Shown here: one piece after another, positions 27,454 through 40,098 of the stretch
How positions within the stretch are numbered: position 1 is the first letter of the stretch
How the letters are laid out: each line of letters starts with the position of its first letter
Source: Henckelia pumila
Lineage: Eukaryota > Streptophyta > Magnoliopsida > Lamiales > Gesneriaceae
Reading direction: 5' to 3'
Assembly (NCBI RefSeq): GCF_033568475.1
Contig: NC_133123.1
Coordinates: forward strand, 1,860,001-1,924,000
DNA length: 64,000 nt
Made by a program: the position numbers and the translations under genes
Notes under the pieces: model-generated
What the model was told of the DNA's origin: nothing
The model's input: only the letters and a program-made list of their open reading frames with translations
The model's database searches: none

Positions 27454-30400
27454 TTTAGTTGGAGGAAAGGAGGAAGAGAATAAAATACTAGAGAAATGTA
27501 ATTGAGAAAGAAGAGTCACCAATATATGAACTAAACACCTCTATTTATAGGGTAGAGAGATTAGTGTAAAGAAAGGAAAATCCCATCAAATCAATCAACT
27601 ACAAATCATCTATATATAACACTCTCCCTTAGATGATTGATGAAGAGTCCAATGTTGCCTCGTTAAAACCTTGTCAGTAAAACCCAGTGGAAAAAATCTG
27701 AACAAAGGAAAAAGAGTACAACAATTGATACTCCCCCTGATTTCAATCACCGAATATCTTTTAATTGATGCATCCCTATCTTTTGCACCAATTTCTTGAA
27801 TGTTGATGTCGGTAATGCATTTGTGAATAAATCAGCTACATTTTCACTTGAACGGATTTGTTAGACATGAATATCACTTTTTTTGTTGAAGTTCGTGCGT
27901 GTAGAAAAACTTTGGTGAAATGTGTTTCGTTCGATCGCCTTTGATATACCCTCCCTTTAGTTGTGCAATTCAAGCGGCATTATCTTCAAAAATAGTCGTC
28001 GGGCTATCTTTTGTTGTTGGTAGTCCGCATGATTCTTGAATATGTTGAGTTATAGATCTCAACCATATACATTTTTGACTTGCTTCATGCATTGCAATGA
28101 TCTCAGAGTGATTATATGATGTCGCTGTCAAAGTTTTCTTTGTCAACTTCCATGAAATAGCGGTGTTCCCTCGTGTAAACACATAACCCGTTTAGGATTT
28201 GGCTTTATGTGGGTCTGAAAGATAGCCTGCATCTGCATATCCTATTAAAGAGAAATTTGATTTTTTCGAATAAAATAATCCCATGTCAGTTGTACCACGA
28301 AGGTAACGAAATATATGTTTTACACCATTCCAATGTCTTCGGGTTGGAGAAGAACTATATCTTGCTAGAAGGTTAACAAAAAAAGCTATATCTGGTCGGG
28401 TACAATTTGCAAGATATGATAATGCACCAATTGCACTTAGATATGGTACTTCCGGACCAATGATATTCTCTCCATCTTCAAGTGGACGAAAAAAATATTT
28501 CTTGGTGTCAAGTGATCTAACGACCATTGGTGATGCTAATGGATGTGCTTTATCCATGTAAAATCGTTTTAATATTTTTTCTACGTATGAGGATTGATGA
28601 ACAAATATTTCTTCTTGTAAATGTTAAATTTGCAAGCCAAGACAAAATTTTGTCTTTCCCAAATCCTTCATCTCAAATTCACTTTTTAAATAATTGGCAG
28701 TTTTGGTGAGCTCTTCGGGAGTTCCTATGAGATTTAGATCATCCACATATACTGCCACGATTGCAAAACCTTCATCCGTTTTTTTCGTAAAAACGCATGG
28801 ACAAATAGCATCGTTTGTGTAACCTTCTTGTAATAAATACTCACTAAGGCGATTGTACCACATGCGCCCGGATTGTTTTAATCCATATAATGACTTTTGC
28901 AGTTTTATTGAGAACATGGTCTTAGGGATTGTATCACTTGCTTCTGATGTCTTAAATCCTTAAGGGATTTTCATGTATATATCGTTATCAAGTGAACCAT
29001 ATAAATATGCAGTAACCACATTCATAAGTCGCATGTCCAATTTTTCTGATACATCCAAGCTAATCAAGAATCGAAAAGTTGTGGCATCCATTACAGGTGA
29101 GTACGTTTCCTCATAGTCAATTTCAGGTCTCTAAGAGAAACCTTGGGCTACAAGTCTGGCTTTATATCTTACAATTTCGCCATTTTCATTTTTTTTCCGT
29201 ACGAACACCCATTTGTATCCTACAAGGATTATATTTTTTAGGTGTTTGAACTACGGGCCCAAACACTCTACGTTTCTCTAAAGAATCTAATTCAGTTTGT
29301 ATAGCCGCCTTCCATCTTGGCCAATCATTTTTTTGTTGGCAATCTTTAACAGATTGTGGTTCGGGATCATCATTGTCTTGCATAATATCAAGGACTACGT
29401 TTAGAGTAAAAACATCATCGATGTTTGTATTACTTCGATCCCATATTTTATGAGGTATCAAATAATTTGTCGAAATTTCGATATTTTCATGTGATTGTGA
29501 TTCTTCATGAATCATGTTTTCCACATCTGTAAAATTTATTTCTCTTGTTATATCATGTAAAGTTGCTTCTTCTGGAGCTGTAACTGCTTCTTTATCTTGT
29601 ACCTTTCTTTTTCTAGGTACCGTATCCTTCGAACCAATTGGTCGACCACGCTTCTGGCGTATTTTAGATTCGTTTGCGGGTAAAGTATTACATGGTCCTA
29701 CAGGGACATCAATCTTCATCGGAGTATTCTCTACTTGTGTATATGATTTTGTCACATTTTTTGTATTAACAAAAGCATCAGGTAATTGATTTGCAATTCT
29801 TTGCAAATGAATAATTCTTTCAACTTCTTGCTCACATTGATTGTTTCGGGGATCATAATGAGATATAATGTTTTCTCATTTCAACAAATTTTTCGTTGTT
29901 CCTCAGGATACAACTTTGCTCCCCCTAGAGTTGGAAAATCAGTTTCATCAAAGTGGCAATTTGCAAATCTTGCAGTAAATAAATCACCCGTTAAAGGTTC
30001 CAAATATCTAATGATAGATGATGAATCATATCCCACGTAAATTCCAAGTCTACGTTGTGGACCCATTTTGGTCCGTTGTGTAGGTGGGATAGGGACTTGT
30101 ACCGCACAACCAAATACACGAAAATAAGAAACTTCAGGTTCTTGACCATATGCAAGTTGCAAAAGTGAGTATTGGTGGTACTTAGTTGGTCTCACACGAA
30201 TCAATGATGCAGCGTGTATTATAGCATGACCCCAAGCTGCAGATGGTAGTTTTGTTTTCATGAGTAGCGGCCTAGCAATCAATTGCAATCGTTTAATAAA
30301 TGATTCTGCAAGACCATTCTGTGTATGAACATGAGCAACTGAATGCTCAACTGAAATCCCGATCGACATACAAAATTCATCAAATGATTGTGATTTGAAT

Positions 30401-32617
30401 TCAGCAGTATTATCAAGACGAATTTCCTTGATCGAGTGATCAGGGAACTGAGCACGTAATTTAATTATTTGTCCAAGTAATCTAGCAAAAGCTATATTTT
30501 CGAGATGCTAACAAATTAACATGTGACCACCTAGTTGAGGCATCAATCAATACCATGAAGTATCGAAATGGTCCACATGGTGGGTGTATAGGCCCACAAA
30601 TATCCCCATGAATTCTTTCCAAGAAGGTTGGAATTTCAATATCAACATTTGTTGGGGAAGGTCTTATAATTAATTTTCCTTGTGAACAAGCCACACGTGA
30701 AAAATCATCATGTAAGAGAATCTTCTGATTCTTTAAGGGATGTCCACGAGAATTATTTATTATTCTTCGCATCATTGAACTCCCAGGGTGACCAAGTCGA
30801 TCGTGCCATAATACAAAATTTTTCTTGTCAACAAACTTCTTGTTTGTGACTGTATTTGCTTCAATTGATTTTATTATTGTGTAATACATCCCTGAGGGAA
30901 GTGCACGTAATCTTTCTTTTATCTGCTTCTGGCCAGATATAATAGATGTAATGCAAAGGTATTCAACATTGTTTGCATTTAATGTTTCAATATGATATCT
31001 ATTTCGACGGATATCTTTAAAGCTAAGCAAATTTCTACTGGATTTGCTTGCATAGAGTGCATTTTCAATATACAGGCTTGTCTCATTTGGTAAATGACTT
31101 TTGTCTTCCCATAACCTTCAATAATTTTTGATGCACCCGAGATTGTTATAACATTATTTTCATCTAATGTTAATTCCAAAAAATACATTTTGCTTTGAAG
31201 GATGGTGTGCGTTGTACCACTATCGGCTAGACATTCATCGTGATATTCCTTCATTAATCTAAAAATAAATTAGATAGGTTATAGCTCAAAGATAATTACA
31301 TCCAAGGCATATATAATTTACGCAACAAAATATTATAACTTATATCATTATTTTCATGAAGGATATGAACATCTAAAAAGATTAAATAATGAGATACCCA
31401 TAAAAATAAATAAGTTAAATTTATCTAAGGTATAGATCACGATTTGCGCAAATAAAATATAAATAAACATGGTATCATGTAGACTATGGAAATGTGTATA
31501 AACTTGTCATGTTGACATAGTTATTAATCAATCAAATATTTGTGTTTACATAAAGAAAATATTAGCAACTTCTTAAATCAATAAAATTAAGAATACAAAT
31601 AATAATCATACATGTCAAGATATAATGAGAAAACTTAAATAAAACAAGAATACATTTATAATTCGTATTGAATTAATATTCTTCAAGAATATAGGCAAAT
31701 CTTGAATCTTTAATCAAAATTCTGCAAGAATATTGATATATGTTAGATCTCGAATCAATATTCTTTGTTAATATTGATGAATATTAGATCTTATATCACT
31801 ATCGTTGACAAATCAAATATCAAAATTTCTCTAGAATTTTGGCAAATCTCAAAAATTTGATTCTTAATAAATATTGACAGAATTTATCTTGGATCAATAT
31901 CCATTCAAGAAATATTGATAGATCTATATAGATACAATTTTAAATCTTGAATCAATATTCTTCAAGAATAATAACAATCTCTAATTTAAATATTAAATCA
32001 TAAGTTTGACTATTTTGTTAAAATCAAATCAATATTTTTCCGGAATATTGATGATTAATATATCATGCTATCAAGTCAATATTCTTCAGAAATTTTTTCA
32101 GATCTTAAATCATCTATCAATATTGACAATTTTATATCTTGTATCAATATTTTTTCCGGAATATTGAAAGATTAAATCATTATATTGTATCCGTAGATCT
32201 ATCAAGTATCAATATAGAAACATGTTGTGTTACATCAAGAACATCAACATAAAATTAAATGATATGCTTCTCCAGGAGCATCAATAATTAACTAGGAGGA
32301 TGAACATAAAAAATAAAATTTATGCGATTTCGACGAACATCAATATAAGATCTAAATATTGTGCTTCTTCGAGAGCATTCATACAAATATAATAATATTT
32401 TTTTTCTCTACCTTGATGAGAGCACTCGTGCTGATAACGCATTATAAATTTAGTTGGAGGAAAGGAGGAAGAGAATGATATACTAGAAAAATGTAATAGA
32501 GAAAGAAGAGTCACCAATATATGAACTAAACACTTTTATTTATAGGATAGAGAGATTAGTGTAAAGAAAAAAAAATTCCAATCAAATCAATCAACTACAA
32601 ATCATCTATATATAACA
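27454..32617 (-). mobile_element. Ty1/Copia LTR retrotransposon fossil, minus strand
   Basis: Short LTRs of about 170 bp lie at 27454-27621 (3' LTR) and about 32446-32617 (5' LTR). They start TGTTATATATAGATG on the minus strand and differ by roughly 6 percent by eye, pointing to an insertion a few million years old at typical plant rates. ATAAA at 27449-27453 and 32618-32622 is the likely target-site duplication, though the same bases also occur next to the other LTR. A primer site resembling an internal initiator-tRNA match (TTATCAGCACGAG) follows the 5' LTR near 32437. A purine tract (AAGGGAGAG) precedes the 3' LTR. Protease (DSGTTHTI, near 31225), integrase, reverse transcriptase (YVDDLNLI near 28745) and RNase H are seen in order. 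It is broken, with roughly eight or more interruptions, and no recognisable gag is seen. Confidence 0.92.
31660..32235. repeat. Degenerate palindromic repeats inside the Copia leader
   Basis: Roughly nine copies, 50-70 bp apart, of a variable palindrome based on TCAATATTCTTCAAGAATAT, each with potential to fold as a short hairpin. They lie between the 5' LTR side and the protease region of the minus-strand Copia element. Confidence 0.65.
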
Positions 32618-32890
32618 ATAAATTTATTATTAAAAATAATTTTATTATTTTTATAAACTCAAATCCCAAAATACTGTTTTAAAATTTCATTTTCCCAAAA
32701 AACCAAAACAATATTTACAAATTCAGTCAAATTCAATCCAAATTCAGTTCACCAAACAGAACGAAAAAGAAATGAAACAATTACTTTAGTAGGATAAAAT
32801 AACAGGCGTATGCGATTAAGCTTCTGAATCTCCTCCCTCGGAGAGGCATCTCGAGCAGTCAAACACAGAGCAGAGCAGAGCAGAAATTTG

Positions 32891-34429
32891 ATGGCTACCT
32901 CGAAACTTCATGCTCTATGGAATCACCCTGCTGGCCCTAAAACAAGTAATTTTACCACCCCTCCACTCATTTCATCCATTTCCAATCTATGCGATGCAAA
33001 GATTCTAACTTTATCTCGTTTACATTAAGTTTGATAAGCTTACTTTGATGGGATTGCTTTATGGGATTTAGATGTTATCTTGCCTGTTGATATTGGAACA
33101 CGGGAAGGGTGTGTTTACTGATTTGTTGCATTAATTTTACGGAATTAGATGTGAAAATTATTGGACTTCTAGCTGATCTTTTACTCTTATTGATGTAGCC
33201 TTTCTTTTGCTTTACGGCTTTAGTACGTATTCTCGTGTCCTTGCTTTCTGAAAAAACTTGGGATGCCAAAACTGTTGAATTTTTGAGTATTTTAATTGAT
33301 TTTTCTTTTTCTTTTTTCCCCCAATTTCCATGAAAGAGCTTCTTAGATTAATTCTCAGAATTATGAGTGCAGCTTATTTTTGGAATGATGAGTGCAGAAT
33401 TTATCTGAGTCTTTATAGAATTATTCTGTTTTAGATTATCCTAATGAACTCGTACTTGATGAGATTGTTAATCATGAAATGAAGCATGTAAATGTTGTAG
33501 CTAAGCAGGTAAACTGTATTTCTTGTTTAAGTTTTTGTTTTGTCTCAAATCCTCAACCAATCGTGTCTTATAAACAGATGCTGAATGAACATCATCTGCT
33601 GGTTGAGTTCTCTTTATGTTTCTTTAACTGTCAGGTTCATTATAATTTTGGAACCTGCTTTGACCAATATTGTGATCTATGTGTGTAATATTCTAGTTGT
33701 TGCGTTGTAGTTCATTTCTGGGCACCAACGTTCAAGTGGGGCATTAGCATAGCCAATTTTGCCGACTTTAGCAAACCGCCAGAGAAAGTTTCCTATCCCC
33801 AGCAAGTTGGTGAGTGGTGTTTGATGATCTTTTGTGCTCTCAAACTTTTGAACCTGTGAACATGAGATAATTGTGCATCTATTGTTGCTTAATTTCCATA
33901 TACGGTTTAATTACTTCTATTTTGTCAATCTTATGATCAAATTTATGCAGCTGTGACAGCAACTGGACTAGTATGGTCGCGTTACAGCACAGTTATTACT
34001 CCTGTAAGTTCAATTAAATCTGGGCATTAATTTTTTTTACATTATGTTTTTGTGAGACTGGATAATAATCAAGCCGCTGATTGCATCTGCTGCTGATGGA
34101 TTCATGTTCCATTATTTGCATCGTCTTTGTTTTGCAATTGCATCACATTCTATTTTCCTGTATGAGATTGTTGGTTTCTTAAATGTGATATCACTGATTA
34201 TGGAGTGCAGAAGAACTGGAACCTTTTAAGTGTAAACGTTGTAATGGCTGGTACAGGCATTTACCAGCTTTCCCGAAAAATTCGGTAGGTGGATTTCATA
34301 GTATGTTTTTGTATATCATCACTGTGGCCTTTGTGATAATGCTACATTATGCTTTGCATTCATGAGACCCCTCATCATTACAGGCACGATTACTTCAATG
34401 AGGAGCAAGCTATTGTAGCTAAAGAATGA
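32891..34429 (+). CDS. MPC: Mitochondrial pyruvate carrier subunit (MPC2/MPC3/MPC4 type)
   Basis: A subunit of the heteromeric carrier that imports pyruvate across the inner mitochondrial membrane to feed the pyruvate dehydrogenase complex. Five exons join in phase: 32891-32945, 33711-33809, 33951-34003, 34211-34284 and 34384-34429, giving 108 residues, the usual plant length. The protein starts MATSKLHALWNHPAGPKT. It continues with the family signature IHFWAPTFKWGISIANFADF, then YPQQVAVTATGLVWSRYST, ITPKNWNLLSVNVVMAGTG and IYQLSRKIRHDYF. Three hydrophobic helices are expected, as in MPC proteins. The long intron 1 (about 765 bp) is typical. The start is the first ATG after a CAGAG-rich leader, and it looks intact. 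It lies about 270 bp from the end of the Copia insertion, so its promoter space is short. Confidence 0.95.
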
Positions 34430-35266
34430 TCCGAAAATCACGCACTTCTCGTTCTGCTATAAACTCAGTTTGCCTGATTGCTTCTTGCGTGCTCGCACCT
34501 TATGGCTGTACTATTTTTAGTTCTCTCGCTCTTTCTTCCTTCCTTATTTTCACTTATTTTTTCGAGTGTTTTCCCAGTTCCCGTTGATCTTCGATGATGC
34601 ATATTTGGACATATAGTCTGATTTACTGAAAAGTTTGATGTTTATGATCAGTGTAAGAGTGTGATATGGATCGATCTCTCATCGGGTGCAATCACATGAA
34701 TTCCCATAACTTGATATAATTAGATGCTCGAAATTTACCAGTCTTTTATGTAGGTATTCTAAAAGTTCTTTTTTTTTTTTTTGAGGGATAATATAAAGAA
34801 CAACTTGACTGTTTGATGTTAGTTGTTTTTCTATAATAATTTGGTATATTAATGTACATACATTAGTTTAACTTCTTATTTTAAACAATAATACGAGTTT
34901 GAAAATCTTATCATATAACATTTGAAAAAAAAATCAAATTAGAATTTACTCAATTTGCTCCTGAATAAATTAACAATTGATTTCAAATACTAATAATGTT
35001 ATTTTTATTGTAAGCTGAATTTATTTATTTCTTTTTGTAGACAAATTTTTTCCGTCTTTATATTTACGTATATATATTATATAACCTTAACTCTTAAGTC
35101 AATTTGTTTATTGATGATGAAATTACAATGGATTGATATATCAAAAGTAAAAAATATAACTATTATTTTTTAATATTTTAGTAGTATTTTGTGCATTTTG
35201 AAAAAAAAAATAATCATAATTTGATAGTTTGGATTTTTGACAAACAAATTTATGATATACGGGAAA
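34430..35266. other. MPC 3' UTR and AT-rich intergenic region
   Basis: The first 250 bp are likely the carrier 3' UTR. The rest is AT-rich without a recognised gene. No terminal exon of the neighbouring PUR3-like gene was found here. Confidence 0.5.
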
Positions 35267-36036
35267 AGGTGTTAATCGGACAGTTCGATTTTAATTTGTC
35301 AAATTTCGGTTCAATTTTTGGTTTTCGATTTATGAAAAATGTAATCTGAAGTCAAACCTTTCTGCTTCGATTCGGTTCGATTTTTGTATTATAATGCACC
35401 GATTTATACGGTTCGATTTGGTCGATTTGATAATTAATAATACTTAACACAATAAAGAAAACATAAATTTCATTCAACATGTAATTTAAATATCCAACAC
35501 ACAACTTAAAATTATAATCATATAGTGAAAAAACAAAAAATAACGAACAATACAAAAACAAAATTCAACCACAGTCTTATAATATTTTCAAAAAAAAAAC
35601 GAAAAAAAAAACAAATTTGATACGGTTATTCTGATTTTGATACAATTATTAAAATTAATAATATAAATACATTGTAAAATATAATATGTTTTTTTTACTT
35701 GATTTCTTAGTAAAAACTTTAAAAATAAAGTTTAAATGACTTACATAAACAATAATCAACTATAAATCACATAAACAACAACAATGAATTAAATAAACAA
35801 CAAACAACTAAAAATTATTCAAAATGGAACTCATTCACTAAATATCATCTCATAACATATGTAATATAAATAAAATTATTAATTTAATTCAATTTCGATT
35901 TTGACATATATAATCCAAAATCAAATAACTTCAGTTTTAATATTTATATCTAAATTAAAAATACGATTTTCGGTTCGGTATTTGATTTTTTCGATTTGGA
36001 TTTCCGGTTATATCCGAAATATGAACACCCCCTATA
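35267..36036. mobile_element. Candidate non-autonomous hAT-like element, full copy
   Basis: Ends resemble each other: AAGGTGTTAATCGG on the left, and TAGGGGGTGTTCATATTTCGG on the complement at the right. Subterminal regions are rich in CGGTTCGGTTTT-like words, while the interior is AT-rich and non-coding. Its right three quarters recur inverted at 39284-39817 as part of the palindrome, where the element is cut off. Confidence 0.55.
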
Positions 36037-37542
36037 ATAACCTATATAAATCTGATTCAATGTGAGCAAAAAAATTCTAGAATTTCGACAAACAATTTAT
36101 GATATACCAATATAAATATGATTCAATCTGAGAAAAATATCTCATCCTCCATTTAACGAAAAACTAAAAGTAATAACACTAGTATTTGAAATTGGAAAAA
36201 ACGTATTAATAATTTTAAACGATAACAAATGTCACAAACAAACATATCAAATTTGAATATTAGCTATTATATTTTGGATGTCATCAATTAATTTTGAATG
36301 TCATCACAAATTAATTTAATTTCAACCATCAAACATCCCTTAATTACTATGTATATGATTAAATTATTAAAAAATTGAAGAATAATATTTTCATAAGTCT
36401 ATACAAAATTAAAACACAAAACGACCAGAATATATATGTATATACACGTGTACTAACATATGTACACGTATATTCATTAAAAGTCAAAACAAATATCTAA
36501 TAAAATTATGTAATATGTTGAGCAACCAAACAATGAGAGTCTCTTCCCCCTATCTTAGGAAAATGTTTACGACAGCATCAATAAATCAACTCAATTGTCA
36601 CGGTTACAAGCACAAGCACTCTAAGATAGATAAATAACGCTTTCCAAATCGATCCATTTTAACCACTCACCCTCGTTTAATTATTGCTAATCACAGGTAC
36701 AGTGGCGTTCGATAAGATATCACAACTAATTTCTGGTCTGACGAAAGAAAAAACTCATACCCCACCAAAGTCACACGTGTCTTCGGTGGGGTGATAACTG
36801 AACATGCTACAAAGCATGTACGTCAAGTGATTGGATGGATAAAGTATCGGGCAGAAACACTCACCTCCAAGTTGGATAGAAAGACGACATTCTGGATTCG
36901 TAGCGCAGCCTTTGTCCGAAGATAGTTGTAGCAGTGACGGGGCAATACTGGACCTGGGCATACACCCGGCGATGGCTTGTAAGTACGTGTTCTCCCCACA
37001 GTCTCTTGGATTAAAAATGCCATTAAAATTGTCAGTAGTATTAGAGCCATTAGGAACAGAATTAAAGGAATAAAGACTCGACTCTATTTTCAAATGATGA
37101 AATGGTGGCTGATGCCTAATAACAATCAACAGTTAAGTCAACAATATATATGTATTAAGACAAAACACGGTTTTTTTTTTTCCACATTGTTTACCTTCAC
37201 TTAGGCAACGTTTATTTTTGAAATGAAAAAAAAATGGACACAAAAAGAGTCTCCAAGATTTTTCCAAAATTGTTTGCACAAGGGTATAAAAATTAAAACT
37301 CAAGTATACTATAATACCTAGTATTTTGTGCGATACCAACGGATGACACATACAAAGCTATCCATATATTTTCGAAAAAAAATGCAGACAGTCAAAAGCA
37401 AAACGGTCCCATATTTATGTTTTGAAGTTACTCTACGTCTATTATTTCTTTAGAAACATAAACCTTCAAATAAGAATTTTACTATTTATCATCTCCACAT
37501 AAGTGAAAAACAAAAAGTACTTGTGCTTAAGACTCCCAAAAT
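35576..37542 (-). repeat. Left arm of a 4.2-kb inverted duplication
   Basis: Read as the reverse complement, this arm aligns over its whole length with 37738-39817 at roughly 85-90 percent identity by eye. Anchors include CACGTGTGACTT[TC]GGTGGGG, GTGACAATTGAGTTGAT and the doubled ACACGTGTA words. It contains X8 gene copy A and part of the hAT-like element. About 195 bp (37543-37737) separate the arms; most of that spacer still matches X8 copy C, so the left copy extends to about 37722. Confidence 0.9.
36755..37050 (-). pseudogene. X8-domain (CBM43) secreted protein, copy A, frame-broken
   Basis: A start MALILLTILMAFLIQE at 37050 gives a signal peptide. The X8 domain lies in the next frame, with GCATNPECRLSIQLGGECF and ending TCDFGGV. 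It retains the Cys pattern C-x-C-x-GGxC-x-CDF typical of X8. Signal peptide and domain are put out of phase by one small indel near the G-rich joint (about 37000). X8 proteins such as PDCBs bind callose at plasmodesmata or the cell surface; that function is known for the family and only inferred here. The first conserved Trp (WCV) is replaced by GC. This copy sits on the left arm of the palindrome, facing copy B tail to tail across the axis in inverted order. Confidence 0.65.
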
Positions 37543-38228
37543 TATTGCTTTACCAAAAAAAAAAAAAAATTCGGATGTCAAAAGTGTATTGTGGGGACGT
37601 GGAGCACTTTCAAAAGGACGAGATGTAAAAATTACATGCAAATGTACATAGCAAGTTGAATTCAAAAAAATGATTACCTTATTAGGAAGATAGGAATGAT
37701 CACATACGACCTTCTCATAATTGATTAGTTTATTTAATTTTGAGAGTCTTAAACGCAAGCATGTTATGTTTTTCACTTATGTGGAAATGAAAAATAGGTA
37801 AAATTCTTATTTGAAGGTTTATGTTTTTTAAGGAACAAGACGTACTAGAGTAACTTCAAAATATGAATATGTTACCCGTTCTGCTTTTGGCTGTCTGCAT
37901 TTTTTTTCAAAAATATATGGACAACTTTGAATGTGTCATCTGCTGCCATCATACAAAACAGTAGGTATTAAAATATACTTGAGTTTAATTTTGTGCAAAC
38001 AATTTTGGAAAAAAGCTTGGAGACTCCCTTTGTGTCCATTTTCTTTTCATTTCAGAAAATAACGTGTGCCTATGTGAAGATAAACAAATGTGGGAAAAAA
38101 AGAAAACTGTGTCTTGTCTTAATACATATATATTATTGGCAATTAACTGTTGATTGTTATTAGGCATCAGCTACCATTTCACCATTTGAAAATAGAGTCG
38201 AGTTTTTATTCCTTTGGTTCTGTTCCTA

Positions 38229-38594
38229 ATGGCTCTGATACCGCTGACAATTTTAATGACATTTTTAATCCAAGAGGGCGGTGGGGTGAACACGTACTTA
38301 CAAGCCACCGCTTGGTGTGTGTCCAGGTCAAATATTGTCCCCTCACTGCTACAACTAACTTTGGACAAAGACTGCATTATGAAGCCAAAACACTGCCTTA
38401 CTATCCAACTTGGAGGTGAGTTTTTTCTGCCCGATACTTTATCCGATCACTTGACGTACATGCTTTGTAGCATGTTCAGTTATCACCCCACCGAAGACAC
38501 GTGTGACTTCGGTGGGGTAGGAGTTTTTTCTTTCGTCAAACGAGATATCAGTTGTGATATCTTACCGAACACCACTATGTGTGATAAGCAATAA
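38229..38594 (+). CDS. X8-domain (CBM43) secreted small protein, copy B, open frame
   Basis: An uninterrupted 121-residue frame. Signal peptide MALIPLTILMTFLIQE is followed by a short GGG linker. The X8 domain has AWCVSRSN, DKDC, KHCLTIQLGGE, the H-x-TYM block (DHLTYMLCSMFSYH) and TCDFGGVGVFSF, and then a short tail ending CDKQ. The residue expected to be Cys after GGE is Phe here, so one of the usual disulfides is lost; an extra Cys (LCSM) occurs nearby. X8-only proteins with a signal peptide include the callose-binding PDCB group, but no GPI signal is evident in this tail. A TATTAG splice-acceptor-like site (about 38158) precedes the start and an upstream non-coding exon is possible. It may be a live gene or a recent relic. 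Confidence 0.55.
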   Translation: MALIPLTILMTFLIQEGGGVNTYLQATAWCVSRSNIVPSLLQLTLDKDCIMKPKHCLTIQLGGEFFLPDTLSDHLTYMLCSMFSYHPTEDTCDFGGVGVFSFVKRDISCDILPNTTMCDKQ

Positions 38595-39283
38595 TTAAAC
38601 AAGGGTGAGTGGCCAGAATGGATCAATTTGGAAAGCGCTATTTATTTGTTTTAAAGTGTTTGTGCTTGTAACCGTGACAATTGAGTTGATCTATTGATGC
38701 TGCCGCAAACATTTTCCGGAGATAGGAGGGGAAGAGACTCTCATTGTTTGGTTTCTCAATATATTACATACTTTTATGAGATATTTGTTCTGAATGTTAA
38801 TGAATACACGTGTACATATGTTAGTACACGTGTGTATATATATTTTCTCGTCATTTTGTGTTTTAATTTTGTATAGGCTTATGAAAATGTTATCCCTTAA
38901 TTTTTTAATAATTTAATCATATGCGTACCGTGTCATGTAATTAAGGAATGCTTGATGGTGAAAAATTAAATAAATTAATCAATATAACGCCCTAGATAAT
39001 CATATATTTTGAAGTAAGAATTAATGATGACATCCAAAATATAATAGCTAACATCCAAATTTGACATGTTTGTTTTATTGTAACATTTATTATTTGTTAT
39101 TGTGTAAAATTATAAATACATTTTTTTTCAAATTCAAATATTAGAGCTATTACTTTTATTTTTTTCGTTACACAGAGGATGGATATTTTTGCTCACATTG
39201 AATCATATTTATATATGTATATCATAAATTGTTTGTCAAAATCCTAGGATTTTTTTGCTCAAATCCACAAATTTATATAGGTT

Positions 39284-39817
39284 ATTATAGGGGTGTTCAT
39301 ATTTCGGATTTAACCGGAAATTAAACCGGAAAAATCAAACAAGGAACCAAACCAAAAACCGTATTTTTTAGTTCGGATATAAATATTAAAACCGAAGTTT
39401 ATTTGATTCGATTTTGGATTATATATGTCAAAACTGAATCGATCGAAAAACAAAAATTGAATAAAATTAAAAAATTTATTTATATTATATATGTTATGAG
39501 ATGATATTTAGTGAATGAATTTCATTTTGAATAATCTTTAGTTGATTGTTGTTAATTTAATTCATTGTTGTTGTTTATTTAATTTATAGTTGATTAGTTG
39601 ATTATTGTTTATGTAATTTTAGTTGATTATTGTTTAAGTAAGTCAATTTAACTTTATTTTTAAAGTTTTTACTAAGAAATCATGTAAAAAAAGAACATAC
39701 TATATTTTACAACGTATTTATATTATTAATTTTAATGATTGTATCAAAATCGGAATAACCGTATCAAATTTGTTTTGTTTTGTTTTTTTGTTTTTTTGTT
39801 TTTGAAAATATTATAAG
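39284..39817. mobile_element. hAT-like element, truncated inverted copy
   Basis: Starts TAGGGGTGTTCATATTTCGG and repeats in inverted order the right part of the element at 35267-36036, including GTTTTTACTAAGAAATCA and TTATGAGATGATATTTAGTG. It stops at the palindrome breakpoint. Confidence 0.55.
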
Positions 39818-40098
39818 AAAACATACCACCACCAATTGATCTGTCCTCATGTTTGATCTGCATTGATATGCTTTCTCGCACCAAGCTCCAAACTCCACGG
39901 TCAATCGATCTGCTCTTAAAACTCATCTGTCCATCAACTTCGATAAACACTATTGCTTAGGTATAAAGTCAGAGTGGAAATCTAAATTTAATGATCATAA
40001 GAAAATTGAAAAACTGCCAACCAAGCACAATCAAATATTTTATTGGACCCCAAGATTACAGCAATAACAATACTCGAAAGGACTTCGAAGTTTCATAC
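39818..40098. other. Junction between palindrome and PUR3-like gene
   Basis: About 280 bp. On the minus strand there is a 68-codon open frame (VFIEVDGQMSFKSRS...) bounded by splice-like sites, but it does not resemble the missing part of GAR transformylase. Origin unknown. Confidence 0.4.

Larger units (their letters stand above)
27251..32761. mobile_element. Older MITE-like sequence split by a Copia insertion
   Basis: The left flank begins TGTTTGGATGTC...GAATTGGATTTGAAATTGG at about 27251. The right flank ends, on the complementary strand, TGTTTGGTGAACTGAATTTG at about 32761. Removing the Copia element (27454-32617) leaves a short AT-rich unit of about 350 bp with similar inverted ends. This is inference from end similarity only. 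Confidence 0.35.
37738..39817 (+). repeat. Right arm of a 4.2-kb inverted duplication
   Basis: It matches the left arm in inverted orientation from TTTTGAGAGTCTTAAACGC (37738) to GAAAATATTATAAGA (39817). It ends inside the hAT-like element. The sequence beyond 39817 is unrelated to the left arm's continuation and leads into the PUR3-like gene, so 39817 is a breakpoint. Confidence 0.9.

Noticed and set aside
39830-39960. Minus-strand frame as the missing PUR3 exon
   Set aside because: It lacks the GPTxHFVDE and DTGRILAQ-type blocks expected there and does not match the family.
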